Positions 1 to 6,269 are shown, counted from the stretch's first letter. The stretch is 15,173 nt of DNA from an uncultured Erysipelotrichaceae bacterium (GCA_910586285.1 CAJUGR010000035.1:1-15173); one strand, 5' to 3'. Program-made: numbers and translations. Notes: generated from the letters alone by a model not told the origin.

Positions 1-1
1 G

Positions 2-1108
2 AGTGTGATCGGTGTGGCAACGGCCTTAGCTATTGGAGGTCCCGGAGCTTTATTTTGGATGTGGATCAGCGCATTCTTCGGGATGATGAGTAAATACGGT
101 GAGGTGGTATTGGCGATTGTCTATCGGCGTCGGCAAAAGGATGGATCGTATTTGGGCGGTCCCATGACCACATTAGAGTACGGATGCCATCTGCGATGGC
201 TCGGGGTGGTGTTTGCCTTACTGTGTTTGTTCGCCTCGTTTGGTATCGGAAACATTACGCCGGTGAATACGATCACAATGGCTTTGCGTACGTATTTACC
301 GATACCCGCTGTGATCATCGGGATCGTGACTGCTTTTGTGGTGGGAGCGATCATTCTGGGCAGCGCCCGACGGATCATGCGTTTTAATGAAATCGTGATA
401 CCAATTATCTCTTTGGTTTATATCATTGCTTGTGTTTACCTGATTTTCATTCATGCAAATCACTTATGGCCGGCTATTATGGAAGTTTGGCACGGTGCTT
501 TTTCACTGTCCGCAGGTGTGGGAGGAATCGGCGGGTTTACGATTTCCAAGGCAATGCACTATGGAATATCACGTGGTGTCTTCTCCAATGAAGCAGGTAT
601 GGGAAGCTCACCGATATCCCATGCGGCAGTCGCTCATGTCAATGCAGTGGAGCAGGGTTTCTGGGGAATCTTTGAAGTATTCTTTGACACGATTGTCGTC
701 TGTACCTTAACCGCACTGGTATTACTGACAAGCGGTTTGTTATCCCAAAATCTTGATGGTATCACTTTAGCGGTAGCCTGTTTTGAGCAGGGCTTTGGTC
801 CGTTGGGCGGTATGCTGTTTGCCGGATCAATTGTGGCTTTTGCGATTCCTTCCATTTTGGGCTGGTATTATTATGCCCGTGAATGCATCCGATATTTATT
901 TACATGGAAGTGGATGTTAAAAATTTATCAGGTGATTTTTTTAGGCATGCTAATCATTGGCGCAACGATGGATCTGCATTATGTTTGGGAATTGGCTGAT
1001 ACGTTAAACGGGCTCATGAGTATCCCCAATTTAATTGCACTGGTAATCCTACAAGGGGTTGTGGTAAAATATACAAAAGAATATTTGAAAAGTCATAGAG
1101 GTGATTAA
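2..1108 (+). CDS. Sodium:alanine/glycine symporter (AGCS family), 5'-truncated by window edge
   Basis: This is an integral membrane protein of the amino acid:cation symporter (AGCS) family, which takes up alanine or glycine with Na+ or H+. The visible 367-368 residues begin inside the conserved block IGVATALAIGGPGALFWMW, which in the family follows roughly 80-100 residues of N-terminus. The true start therefore lies before base 1, and the GTG at base 5 is not the initiator. Supporting motifs are the FSNEAGMGSSPISHAA segment in the middle and the C-terminal ELADTLNGLMSIPNLIALV block, with many hydrophobic helices between. The stop codon directly abuts the ATG of the glycerate kinase gene, so the two are probably co-transcribed and translationally coupled. 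The family call is firm. The transported substrate is inferred from the family and could be alanine, glycine, serine or a related small amino acid. Confidence 0.93.
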   Translation, partial: SVIGVATALAIGGPGALFWMWISAFFGMMSKYGEVVLAIVYRRRQKDGSYLGGPMTTLEYGCHLRWLGVVFALLCLFASFGIGNITPVNTITMALRTYLPIPAVIIGIVTAFVVGAIILGSARRIMRFNEIVIPIISLVYIIACVYLIFIHANHLWPAIMEVWHGAFSLSAGVGGIGGFTISKAMHYGISRGVFSNEAGMGSSPISHAAVAHVNAVEQGFWGIFEVFFDTIVVCTLTALVLLTSGLLSQNLDGITLAVACFEQGFGPLGGMLFAGSIVAFAIPSILGWYYYARECIRYLFTWKWMLKIYQVIFLGMLIIGATMDLHYVWELADTLNGLMSIPNLIALVILQGVVVKYTKEYLKSHRGD

Positions 1109-2245
1109 ATGAAAATTGTAGTTGCCTGTGATTCATTTAAAGGCTGTATGAGTTCACAGACGGTGAGTGAACACATGCGTGCAGCGATCCATCGCGTGGA
1201 TTCGAGTATTGAGGTCAAGCCATATGTTATCGCAGACGGTGGGGAAGGGACGGTGGATGCCTTCGCAAAAACATGCGGCGGAGAGATCGTTAAGGTGGCA
1301 ACCACGGATGCTTACGGCAGGAAAATCACATCCTATTACACGATCATCGAAGGAGGAAGAGCCGCAGTCATTGAGGTTGCCAATATTATCGGATTAAATA
1401 TGCATCCGCGGGAAAAACGCACACCGCTTTTCGGTTCCAGTTTTGGTGTTGGCACTGTGCTTTTGGATGCCTTACAGCACGGATGTAAAAAAATCATTAT
1501 CGGCTTGGGAGGCAGTGCGACCAACGATGGCGGAATGGGATTATTACAGGCATTGGGATGTCGCTTTTATGATTACCATCATCGCTATCTCTCCCCTCAG
1601 GCAGTCAATCTGGAAAGAATACGCTACATTGATTTTAACCGCTTGCCATCGTTTGCGGATGTGGAATTGATTGCAGCGTGCGATGTAAAAAATCGTTTAT
1701 TGGGAGCAGAAGGCGCCACCTATATTTTCGGTAAACAAAAAGGTTTTTACCCTAATCAGATTAAGCAAATTGATGATGGGATGACCAATTACCGCAACCA
1801 GATTGAGCGTTATCGTAAAGTGGATATTGATTCTTTTCCCGGCAGCGGGGCAGCCGGTGGTATCGGCTCCGTACTGATCGGTTTGTTAGGGGCAAAGATG
1901 ATACCCGGTATTGAATTGTTATTGCGTTACAGTGATATTCATGAAGCGATTCGTGATTGCGATTTTGTTATCACCGGAGAAGGTCAAAGTGATCGTCAAA
2001 CGATGTTCGGAAAGGTTCCCGTTGGTATTTTAAATGTTGCGAAATCCTATGAGAAACCGGTACTGTGCATCAGCGGTGCGCTTGGTTTGGGATATCAGGA
2101 ATTATATGATTTGGGTTTCAGCGGCATCTTCAGTATTGCCGATCGAGCGATGACTTTCCAACAAGCGCTGGCTCAAGCAGATCAAAAACTTGAAGCGGCA
2201 GTTTATGCGATTGTAAAAACTATTATGACATTTTATCGTACATAA
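1109..2245 (+). CDS. glxK: Glycerate 2-kinase (GlxK/GarK family)
   Basis: This cytosolic enzyme phosphorylates D-glycerate with ATP, giving 2-phosphoglycerate in this family, and so feeds glycerate into lower glycolysis. The 378-residue length is normal. Visible family motifs are DSFKG (residues 8-12), ADGGEGT (42-48), the nucleotide-binding GLGGSATNDGG (132-142), LGAEGATYIFGKQKG near residue 200, and ITGEGQSD followed by GKVP in the C-terminal third. The ATG at 1109 has an AGAGGTGAT ribosome binding site 5-13 bases upstream and immediately follows the TAA of the symporter gene, which implies coupling. Glycerate can arise from serine or glyoxylate catabolism, so the neighbouring small-amino-acid transporter may be metabolically linked. 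That link is inference. No clear terminator follows the gene. Confidence 0.95.
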   Translation: MKIVVACDSFKGCMSSQTVSEHMRAAIHRVDSSIEVKPYVIADGGEGTVDAFAKTCGGEIVKVATTDAYGRKITSYYTIIEGGRAAVIEVANIIGLNMHPREKRTPLFGSSFGVGTVLLDALQHGCKKIIIGLGGSATNDGGMGLLQALGCRFYDYHHRYLSPQAVNLERIRYIDFNRLPSFADVELIAACDVKNRLLGAEGATYIFGKQKGFYPNQIKQIDDGMTNYRNQIERYRKVDIDSFPGSGAAGGIGSVLIGLLGAKMIPGIELLLRYSDIHEAIRDCDFVITGEGQSDRQTMFGKVPVGILNVAKSYEKPVLCISGALGLGYQELYDLGFSGIFSIADRAMTFQQALAQADQKLEAAVYAIVKTIMTFYRT

Positions 2246-2251
2246 AGAATC

Positions 2252-2269
2252 TTATATAATATAAGGAAA
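2252..2269 (+). repeat. 18-bp direct repeat, copy 1
   Basis: The sequence ttatataatataaggaaa lies just after the glycerate kinase stop and recurs exactly at 2618-2635, 366 bp away. Flanking bases are also similar (ATAAA to the left, GG to the right). It contains a TATAAT hexamer at 2255-2260, but no good -35 box sits 16-18 bp upstream, so I do not call it a promoter. Confidence 0.8.
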
Positions 2270-2278
2270 AGGTTTAAA

Positions 2279-2547
2279 GGTTATCAAGGTTTTATCAAGA
2301 CTATCAAAAAGGCAGAAGAAAATATTACGGAATTACTGGCTAAGAAAGAAAGGCACAAGGAGAATACAATTCTATACTGAAAATTTTGATTTTCGCTTTC
2401 AGCTTGTTTTTTGTTCTTAATATGATTTTTTATTTCTTTCCGGAAATAAACTTTAATAATCTATTGGGCTTGCTGTCTAATGTGATAGCTGCTATGCTTT
2501 TGATAAATGATTTTTCAAAAACTATGATGATGTTTATAAAGGCCTAG
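2279..2547 (+). pseudogene. Possible decayed small membrane-protein gene with a frameshift
   Basis: I do not recognise this gene. One frame (2279-2380) reads a charged, helix-prone peptide (GYQGFIKTIKKAEENITELL, then AKKERHKENTILY) and then hits TGA. The overlapping frame (2344-2547) reads a hydrophobic peptide with two likely membrane segments (ILKILIFAFSLFFVLNMIFY and NNLLGLLSNVIAAMLLI), ending in TAG. Joined by a single shift between about 2344 and 2377, they would make one coherent small protein: charged N-terminal helix, two transmembrane helices, short tail. No ATG, GTG or TTG with a good ribosome binding site starts the first part. An in-frame ATG at 2422 would give only 41 residues. 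The segment is AT-rich compared with its neighbours. A pseudogene is the best reading, but chance open frames in AT-rich DNA cannot be excluded. Confidence 0.33.
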
Positions 2548-2577
2548 TTATTAATGAGTTCAAATGATTGGATGACT

Positions 2578-2595
2578 TCATATCTTAAGATATGA
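2578..2595. repeat. Perfect 18-bp palindrome
   Basis: TCATATCTTAAGATATGA is its own reverse complement, with the centre between 2586 and 2587. It lies 43 bp upstream of the terminator that precedes the metal operon. It could be a binding site for a dimeric regulator or a relic of the decayed segment. It has no T-run, so it is not a terminator. Confidence 0.7.
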
Positions 2596-2617
2596 GAGAG
2601 GCGATGATAAAAGAGCA

Positions 2618-2635
2618 TTATATAATATAAGGAAA
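2618..2635 (+). repeat. 18-bp direct repeat, copy 2
   Basis: Exact copy of 2252-2269. The two copies bracket the decayed small membrane-protein segment. Confidence 0.8.
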
Positions 2636-2637
2636 GG

Positions 2638-2672
2638 ATCAGACTTTACAAACAGTTTGTCTGATTTTTTTT
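2638..2672 (+). terminator. Rho-independent terminator upstream of the metal operon
   Basis: ATCAGAC (2638-2644) pairs perfectly with GTCTGAT (2659-2665) around a 14-nt loop, and a run of T residues follows to 2672. It would stop transcripts from the glycerate kinase side before the metal-regulated promoter at 2693, insulating that operon. Confidence 0.7.
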
Positions 2673-2692
2673 GTTTTTGTGATATTTGGCTA

Positions 2693-2721
2693 TTTACATT
2701 TATACAAAAAAAGAATATAAT
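2693..2721 (+). promoter_or_regulatory. Sigma-A promoter of the metal efflux operon
   Basis: The -35 box TTTACA (2693-2698) and a perfect -10 box TATAAT (2716-2721) are separated by 17 bp. The predicted transcription start near 2728 lies inside the inverted-repeat operator. Confidence 0.88.
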
Positions 2722-2724
2722 AAC

Positions 2725-2744
2725 ATATGAACAGATGTTCATAT
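2725..2744. promoter_or_regulatory. ArsR/SmtB-type operator
   Basis: ATATGAACA (2725-2733), a GA spacer, and TGTTCATAT (2736-2744) form a perfect 9-2-9 inverted repeat. This is the usual TGAACA-N2-TGTTCA type of site bound by ArsR/SmtB dimers. It begins 4 bp after the -10 box and covers the likely transcription start, so a bound repressor would block initiation. Confidence 0.85.
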
Positions 2745-2764
2745 ATAAAAATGAGGTGAAGATG

Positions 2765-3118
2765 ATGAAAGAATCAATAGAATGTGAAATTGTAGAAGTT
2801 CATCCGCAAATTGTCGATCGGCTTCAAAAGGATATGAAGAATCAGGAACAATATCAGGAACTTTCCAATTTGTTTAAAATGTTTGCGGACGCAACGCGTT
2901 GTAAAATATTATCTCTATTATTTCATGAGGAATTATGTGTCTGCGATATTGCGGCGATTTTGAAGATGACCCATTCGGCAGTTTCCCATCAGCTAAGTGT
3001 ACTGCGGCAGAATCGCATTATTAAATATCGCCGCGAAGGAAAAAACGTATTTTATTCTTTGGATGATGAACATATTCAGATGATATATAATGCAGGAATG
3101 GCACATATTCTGGAATAG
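2765..3118 (+). CDS. cadC: CadC-like ArsR/SmtB metal-sensing repressor
   Basis: This is a winged-helix dimeric repressor that leaves DNA when it binds soft metal ions (Cd, Pb, Zn). I chose the ATG at 2765 (117 residues) because GAGGTG at 2753-2758 is 6 bp upstream; the ATG at 2762 is the alternative. The recognition helix region reads MTHSAVSHQLSVLRQNRIIKYRREGK (residues 69-93). Cysteines sit at 7, 46, 58 and 60, with ELCVCDIA at 56-63. Residues D101, H103, H114 and E117 fall exactly where the S. aureus CadC structural zinc site is described, and C7, C58 and C60 match its sensory site. CadC Cys11 is replaced by Glu here. The gene is led by its own operator and followed after 28 bp by the efflux ATPase gene, so it very likely autoregulates the pair. 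Confidence 0.93.
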   Translation: MKESIECEIVEVHPQIVDRLQKDMKNQEQYQELSNLFKMFADATRCKILSLLFHEELCVCDIAAILKMTHSAVSHQLSVLRQNRIIKYRREGKNVFYSLDDEHIQMIYNAGMAHILE

Positions 3119-3146
3119 TCGTTAGCAAGGAGAGGTGAAATCTGAG

Positions 3147-5552
3147 ATGAAAAAAGCAGAGTTGATTCTGCATGAGTTGGATTGTCCGCAATGTGCGGCG
3201 AAGATCGAACATCATGTCGGAAAGATTGCCGGAGTAAGTGAAGCGAATGTTAATTTTGCGACAAAAAAACTATATGTGGAAATGGAAGATTCGCCACAGT
3301 TGATGGATGCCATTCAGGAGCGAATTCACGCCTTAGAGCCGGAAGTACGTATTGAAGTGGTTGCGCATCCCCATCATCATAAAGCACATAATCATGAGCA
3401 TTGCGATCATGATCAATGCGACCATGACCACGATCATGAGTCGATAGCGGAGCGTACGCTTGATCATGCGGTGAAGTTTCAGGTGAAGAATTTGGATTGT
3501 GCCCACTGTGCGCAAAAAGTGGAATCCGCCGTTTTAAAAGATGAAAATGTAGCGGATGCGGCTTTGAATTTCTCCTCTTCCCTGTTGTTTGTGAAGCTGT
3601 ATCACAGTGAGGATATTGATAAATTACGTCAGCGTTTGGAACAGATCGCCGATCAAACAGAAGAAGGTGTGCGTATCGTAAGCATGGATGGAGTACAGCC
3701 GGAAGCACAAGAAAACAGCAATCAGAAAGAGATTTGGCGATTAGGAATTGCATTGGCACTCTTTGTGTTTGGTGAGGTGTTTCATGAAGCAACATACGGT
3801 TTCTATTTGTTGTTAGGTGCTTTGCTGGTGTCGGGAACACCGGTCATTTTGGCGGCACTGCGCAATATCTTGCATAAAGAATGGTTTGATGAAAACTTTT
3901 TGATGAGTTTGGCTGCCATCGGCGCTTTTGCGATCGGTGATTGGGGCGAGGGTTGTGCAGTCATGATTTTCTATGAAATCGGAGAACTGTGTCAATCTTT
4001 CGCCGTAAACCGCTCGCGTCAAAGTATAGCCTCTTTAATGGATATTAAAGCGGAAAACGCAACGATCATTGCGGATGGAAGGGAAATACAGGTAAAACCG
4101 GAAGAGGTACAGATCGGTGATATCATGCAAATTCGTCCAGGCGAGCGTGTGGCGCTGGATGGTACGATTATCGCAGGAAACGGCACCGCAGATACCTCGG
4201 CATTAACCGGAGAAAGCATGCCGGTGGAAATTGGTGTCGGTGATACGATTCTGGCTGGAAGTGTCAATCTAAACGGTTTGATTCAAGTTCGAGTTGATAA
4301 AGCTTTTGGTGAAAGTACGGTTTCCCGAATCCTTGAATTGGTGGAAAATGCCGGCAGTAAAAAGGCTCCGACCGAGAAGTTTATCACAAAGTTTTCGCGC
4401 ATTTATACGCCGACTGTGGTGGCCTTGGCTTTGGGATATTTACTGATTGCGCCGTTAGTCACAAGTAATGTGACGTTTGAAGTCTTCCTCTATCGCGCTT
4501 TGACATTTTTGGTTGTATCCTGTCCGTGTGCTTTAGTGGTATCGGTGCCACTGGCATTATTTGCGGGAATCGGCGGAGCAAGCCGCAAGGGCATTTTGAT
4601 CAAGGGCGGTAATTATTTGGAAGCTTTGAGTGAGGTGGATACCGTTGTTTTTGATAAAACAGGTACTCTTACCGAAGGACGTTTTACCGTAAAAGAGGTC
4701 CATGCGCAAAATCAGGATCATGATGCATTATTAGAATTGGCGGCACATGGGGAGGCGTATTCCAATCATCCGATTGCGGTTTCTATTGTGAATGCCTATG
4801 GTAAATCTATTGATTCTCATCGGATTGATAATTTTGAAGAAGTAGCCGGCAATGGTATTGTGGTCAACATTGATCAACATCGTTGTTATTTGGGAAATGA
4901 AAAATTCATGCAAAGTCAGGGGATTACCGTCTCAGACTTTCCCGGAGCATTAGGTACCGTAGTTCACATTGCTCAAGAAGGTGTATACCTTGGCTATATC
5001 GTAATTCATGATCAGATAAAGAAAACCAGCCCTGCCGCAATAAAGGCGTTAAAGCAAGCGGGCGTTCGTCAATGTATCATGCTCAGCGGTGATCGCAATG
5101 AGGCGGCTCTGGCGGTTGGTCGTGAATTGGGGCTTGATCAAGTCTATGCACAGCTGTTGCCGCAGGATAAAGTCGAAAAAGTGGAAGCGCTACTTTCACA
5201 GAAAAAAGGCGGTAAACTTGTCTTTGTCGGTGATGGCTTAAATGATGCACCGGTGTTGGCAAGGGCGGATATCGGGGTAGCGATGGGCGGTATCGGATCG
5301 GATGCGGCTATTGAGGCAGCTGATCTTGTATTGATGAAAGACGATCCGGCAGCTTTAGCGAATGCTTTGGCAATCGCCAAAAAAACCAAGCGCATTCTAT
5401 GGCAGAATATCATCTTCGCATTGGGAATTAAAACTGTCGTTCTCATTCTGGCAGCCTTTGGATACTCCACGATGTGGATGGGGGTCTTTGCGGATGTCGG
5501 AGTGACATTGTTGGCCGTTATGAATTCGATGCGGGCATTAAAGGTTTCCTAG
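3147..5552 (+). CDS. cadA: P1B-type Zn/Cd/Pb-exporting ATPase
   Basis: This membrane pump uses ATP to expel soft divalent metals from the cytoplasm. I start it at the ATG at 3147 (801 residues), 9 bp after GAGGTG. A GTG at 3135 is in frame but lies inside the ribosome binding site. Domains in order: HMA metal-binding domain 1 with CPQC (residues 13-16); a Cys/His-rich linker at about 74-97; HMA domain 2 with CAHC (118-121); membrane helices from about 195; the actuator TGES motif; the membrane metal site SCPCAL (Cys 459 and 461); the phosphorylated Asp 503 in DKTGTLT; the GDGLNDAP hinge (695-702); and a C-terminal KTVVLIL...ADVGVTLL pair of helices. The Lys and Asp of those last helices fit the P1B-2 (Zn/Cd/Pb) group rather than copper pumps. 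The neighbouring CadC-like repressor agrees. Zn against Cd or Pb preference cannot be settled from sequence. Confidence 0.95.
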   Translation: MKKAELILHELDCPQCAAKIEHHVGKIAGVSEANVNFATKKLYVEMEDSPQLMDAIQERIHALEPEVRIEVVAHPHHHKAHNHEHCDHDQCDHDHDHESIAERTLDHAVKFQVKNLDCAHCAQKVESAVLKDENVADAALNFSSSLLFVKLYHSEDIDKLRQRLEQIADQTEEGVRIVSMDGVQPEAQENSNQKEIWRLGIALALFVFGEVFHEATYGFYLLLGALLVSGTPVILAALRNILHKEWFDENFLMSLAAIGAFAIGDWGEGCAVMIFYEIGELCQSFAVNRSRQSIASLMDIKAENATIIADGREIQVKPEEVQIGDIMQIRPGERVALDGTIIAGNGTADTSALTGESMPVEIGVGDTILAGSVNLNGLIQVRVDKAFGESTVSRILELVENAGSKKAPTEKFITKFSRIYTPTVVALALGYLLIAPLVTSNVTFEVFLYRALTFLVVSCPCALVVSVPLALFAGIGGASRKGILIKGGNYLEALSEVDTVVFDKTGTLTEGRFTVKEVHAQNQDHDALLELAAHGEAYSNHPIAVSIVNAYGKSIDSHRIDNFEEVAGNGIVVNIDQHRCYLGNEKFMQSQGITVSDFPGALGTVVHIAQEGVYLGYIVIHDQIKKTSPAAIKALKQAGVRQCIMLSGDRNEAALAVGRELGLDQVYAQLLPQDKVEKVEALLSQKKGGKLVFVGDGLNDAPVLARADIGVAMGGIGSDAAIEAADLVLMKDDPAALANALAIAKKTKRILWQNIIFALGIKTVVLILAAFGYSTMWMGVFADVGVTLLAVMNSMRALKVS

Positions 5553-5557
5553 CAAAG

Positions 5558-5586
5558 ACAGAGAGTGTTTTCACTCTCTGTTTTTT
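5558..5586 (+). terminator. Intrinsic terminator of the metal operon
   Basis: ACAGAGAGTG (5558-5567) pairs perfectly with CACTCTCTGT (5572-5581) around a TTTT loop, followed by T5582-5586. It lies 6 bp after the ATPase stop codon. Confidence 0.93.
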
Positions 5587-5637
5587 GCGATGGAAGCTTG
5601 GAACACCTTGAAAGTTCATGAAAAAACAAGAAAAAGA

Positions 5638-5666
5638 TTGATAATTTCTTTCATAAACAGTATAAT
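5638..5666 (+). promoter_or_regulatory. Sigma-A promoter of the pyrophosphatase-like gene
   Basis: TTGATA (5638-5643) and TATAAT (5661-5666) are separated by 17 bp. Transcription should start near 5672-5674, which leaves a leader of about 140 nt before the TTG start codon. Confidence 0.87.
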
Positions 5667-5672
5667 AGAGTG

Positions 5673-5743
5673 GCAGCGAATGAAAACAGATCCATCATGA
5701 ATTGATTCATCGCTCGTTTTCCCGCTTGCTGCGAGGGAACCAC
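5673..5743 (+). other. Leader RNA with possible secondary structure
   Basis: Several complementary segments sit just after the predicted transcription start. AGCGAATGAA (5675-5684, one bulged A) pairs with TTCATCGCT (5706-5714). TTCCC (5719-5723) pairs with GGGAA (5735-5739). A short GG/CC, or GTGG (5670-5673) with CCAC (5740-5743), could close them into a three-way junction. GCAGC (5673-5677) can alternatively pair with GCTGC (5728-5732), which would exclude the first helix. I do not recognise a known riboswitch class, and there is no terminator hairpin. This is hand folding only. Confidence 0.35.
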
Positions 5744-5813
5744 GATCATGGCGATGCATATAATGAATTAGGTGTATAACCCGTTATCATGTATGGATGG
5801 AGGAGGAATCAAT

Positions 5814-6203
5814 TTGAAAACATTGGAAAATAACGCTTTTTTTTGGCAGAAATTGGACACGCTGTTTTTTTCATCGAAGCTGGTTGTTGATCGTCCGCGT
5901 AATACGGTACATTATAAATATTCCAATCTTGTCTATCCGGTGGATTACGGCTATTTGAGCGATACCACCGGTACTGATCAAGCACCTATTGATGTATTTA
6001 AGGGATCACAGAAGACCAATCAGGTCGGAGCGATTGTAATCAGTGCCGATATTTTGAAAAAGGATTGCGAAGTGAAATTGTTGATCGGATGCAGCGAAGA
6101 AGAAAAACATGAGATTTTGGAGTTCCTTAATCAGACGGAATTTCAGAAAGCGATTTTAGTGCAACGGGGTAATGAAGTTCCTGATTGGGCTCAAAATGAT
6201 TAA
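5814..6203 (+). CDS. Short inorganic pyrophosphatase-like protein
   Basis: I start this at the TTG at 5814 because GGAGGAGG (5799-5806) lies 7 bp upstream and the encoded MKTLENNAFFW is a plausible N-terminus; the in-frame GTG at 5772 has no ribosome binding site. The protein is 129 residues, shorter than a typical soluble family I pyrophosphatase of about 165-180. The core DRPRNTVHYKYSNLVYPVDY (residues 26-45), then GYLSDTTGTDQAPIDVFKGS, matches the pyrophosphatase active-site strand. The canonical metal-binding DGDPLDV motif reads DQAPIDV here (55-61), so the first and last Asp are kept but the middle one is Ala. A KLLIGCSEEEKHEI block (88-101) follows. The fold assignment is good, but hydrolysis of pyrophosphate is uncertain and another phosphate-ester or nucleotide substrate is possible. 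The gene is monocistronic, with its own promoter and terminator. Confidence 0.75.
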   Translation: MKTLENNAFFWQKLDTLFFSSKLVVDRPRNTVHYKYSNLVYPVDYGYLSDTTGTDQAPIDVFKGSQKTNQVGAIVISADILKKDCEVKLLIGCSEEEKHEILEFLNQTEFQKAILVQRGNEVPDWAQND

Positions 6204-6232
6204 AAAAATAAGCAGAAATGCTTATTTTTTTT
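6203..6232 (+). terminator. Intrinsic terminator after the pyrophosphatase-like gene
   Basis: AAAAAATAAGCA (6203-6214) pairs with TGCTTATTTTTT (6219-6230) around a GAAA loop, ending in a T-run to 6232. It overlaps the last base of the stop codon. Confidence 0.88.
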
Positions 6233-6269
6233 CGCTCATATCCATATGTTTTATAGAGGAGCGAAAACG

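Larger units (their letters stand above)
2246..2764. other. Intergenic stretch without an intact gene (519 bp)
   Basis: Between the glycerate kinase stop and the repressor start I see, in order: direct repeat copy 1, a frameshifted small membrane-protein remnant, an 18-bp palindrome, direct repeat copy 2, an intrinsic terminator, and the promoter-operator of the metal operon. No intact coding sequence is convincing. The open frame entering the repressor from 2657 begins inside the terminator T-rich region and has no ribosome binding site there. Confidence 0.7.

Noticed and set aside
2377..2411. Terminator-like CTGAAA/TTTCAG hairpin followed by T residues
   Set aside because: The stem is AT-rich and only 6 bp with a long loop, and the bases are better explained as codons of the hydrophobic remnant.
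2618..2672. Tiny promoter-terminator RNA unit (TATAAT at 2621 followed by a hairpin)
   Set aside because: No -35 box is present 16-18 bp upstream, and the TATAAT belongs to the direct repeat.
2657..2764. N-terminal extension of the repressor from ATG 2657
   Set aside because: This start sits inside the terminator and upstream of the promoter, has no ribosome binding site, and the added residues do not fit the CadC family. The ATG at 2765 gives exact CadC numbering.
3250..3840. 196-codon minus-strand open frame opposite the efflux ATPase
   Set aside because: It is antisense to a well-supported P1B ATPase, its His-rich content mirrors the CATGAT-rich linker, and it matches no family I know.
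5670..5743. T-box leader (GGGAACCACG resembling a T-box sequence)
   Set aside because: The true T-box core GGTGGTACCGCG is absent, no specifier loop is evident, and the downstream gene is not an aminoacylation or amino-acid gene.
5744..5790. Fluoride riboswitch (GGCGATG followed by AGGTG) upstream of the pyrophosphatase-like gene
   Set aside because: Pyrophosphatases are known fluoride-riboswitch targets, but the sequence after GGCGATG lacks the pairing partner and the conserved CTGATG/CCTAC 3' part.
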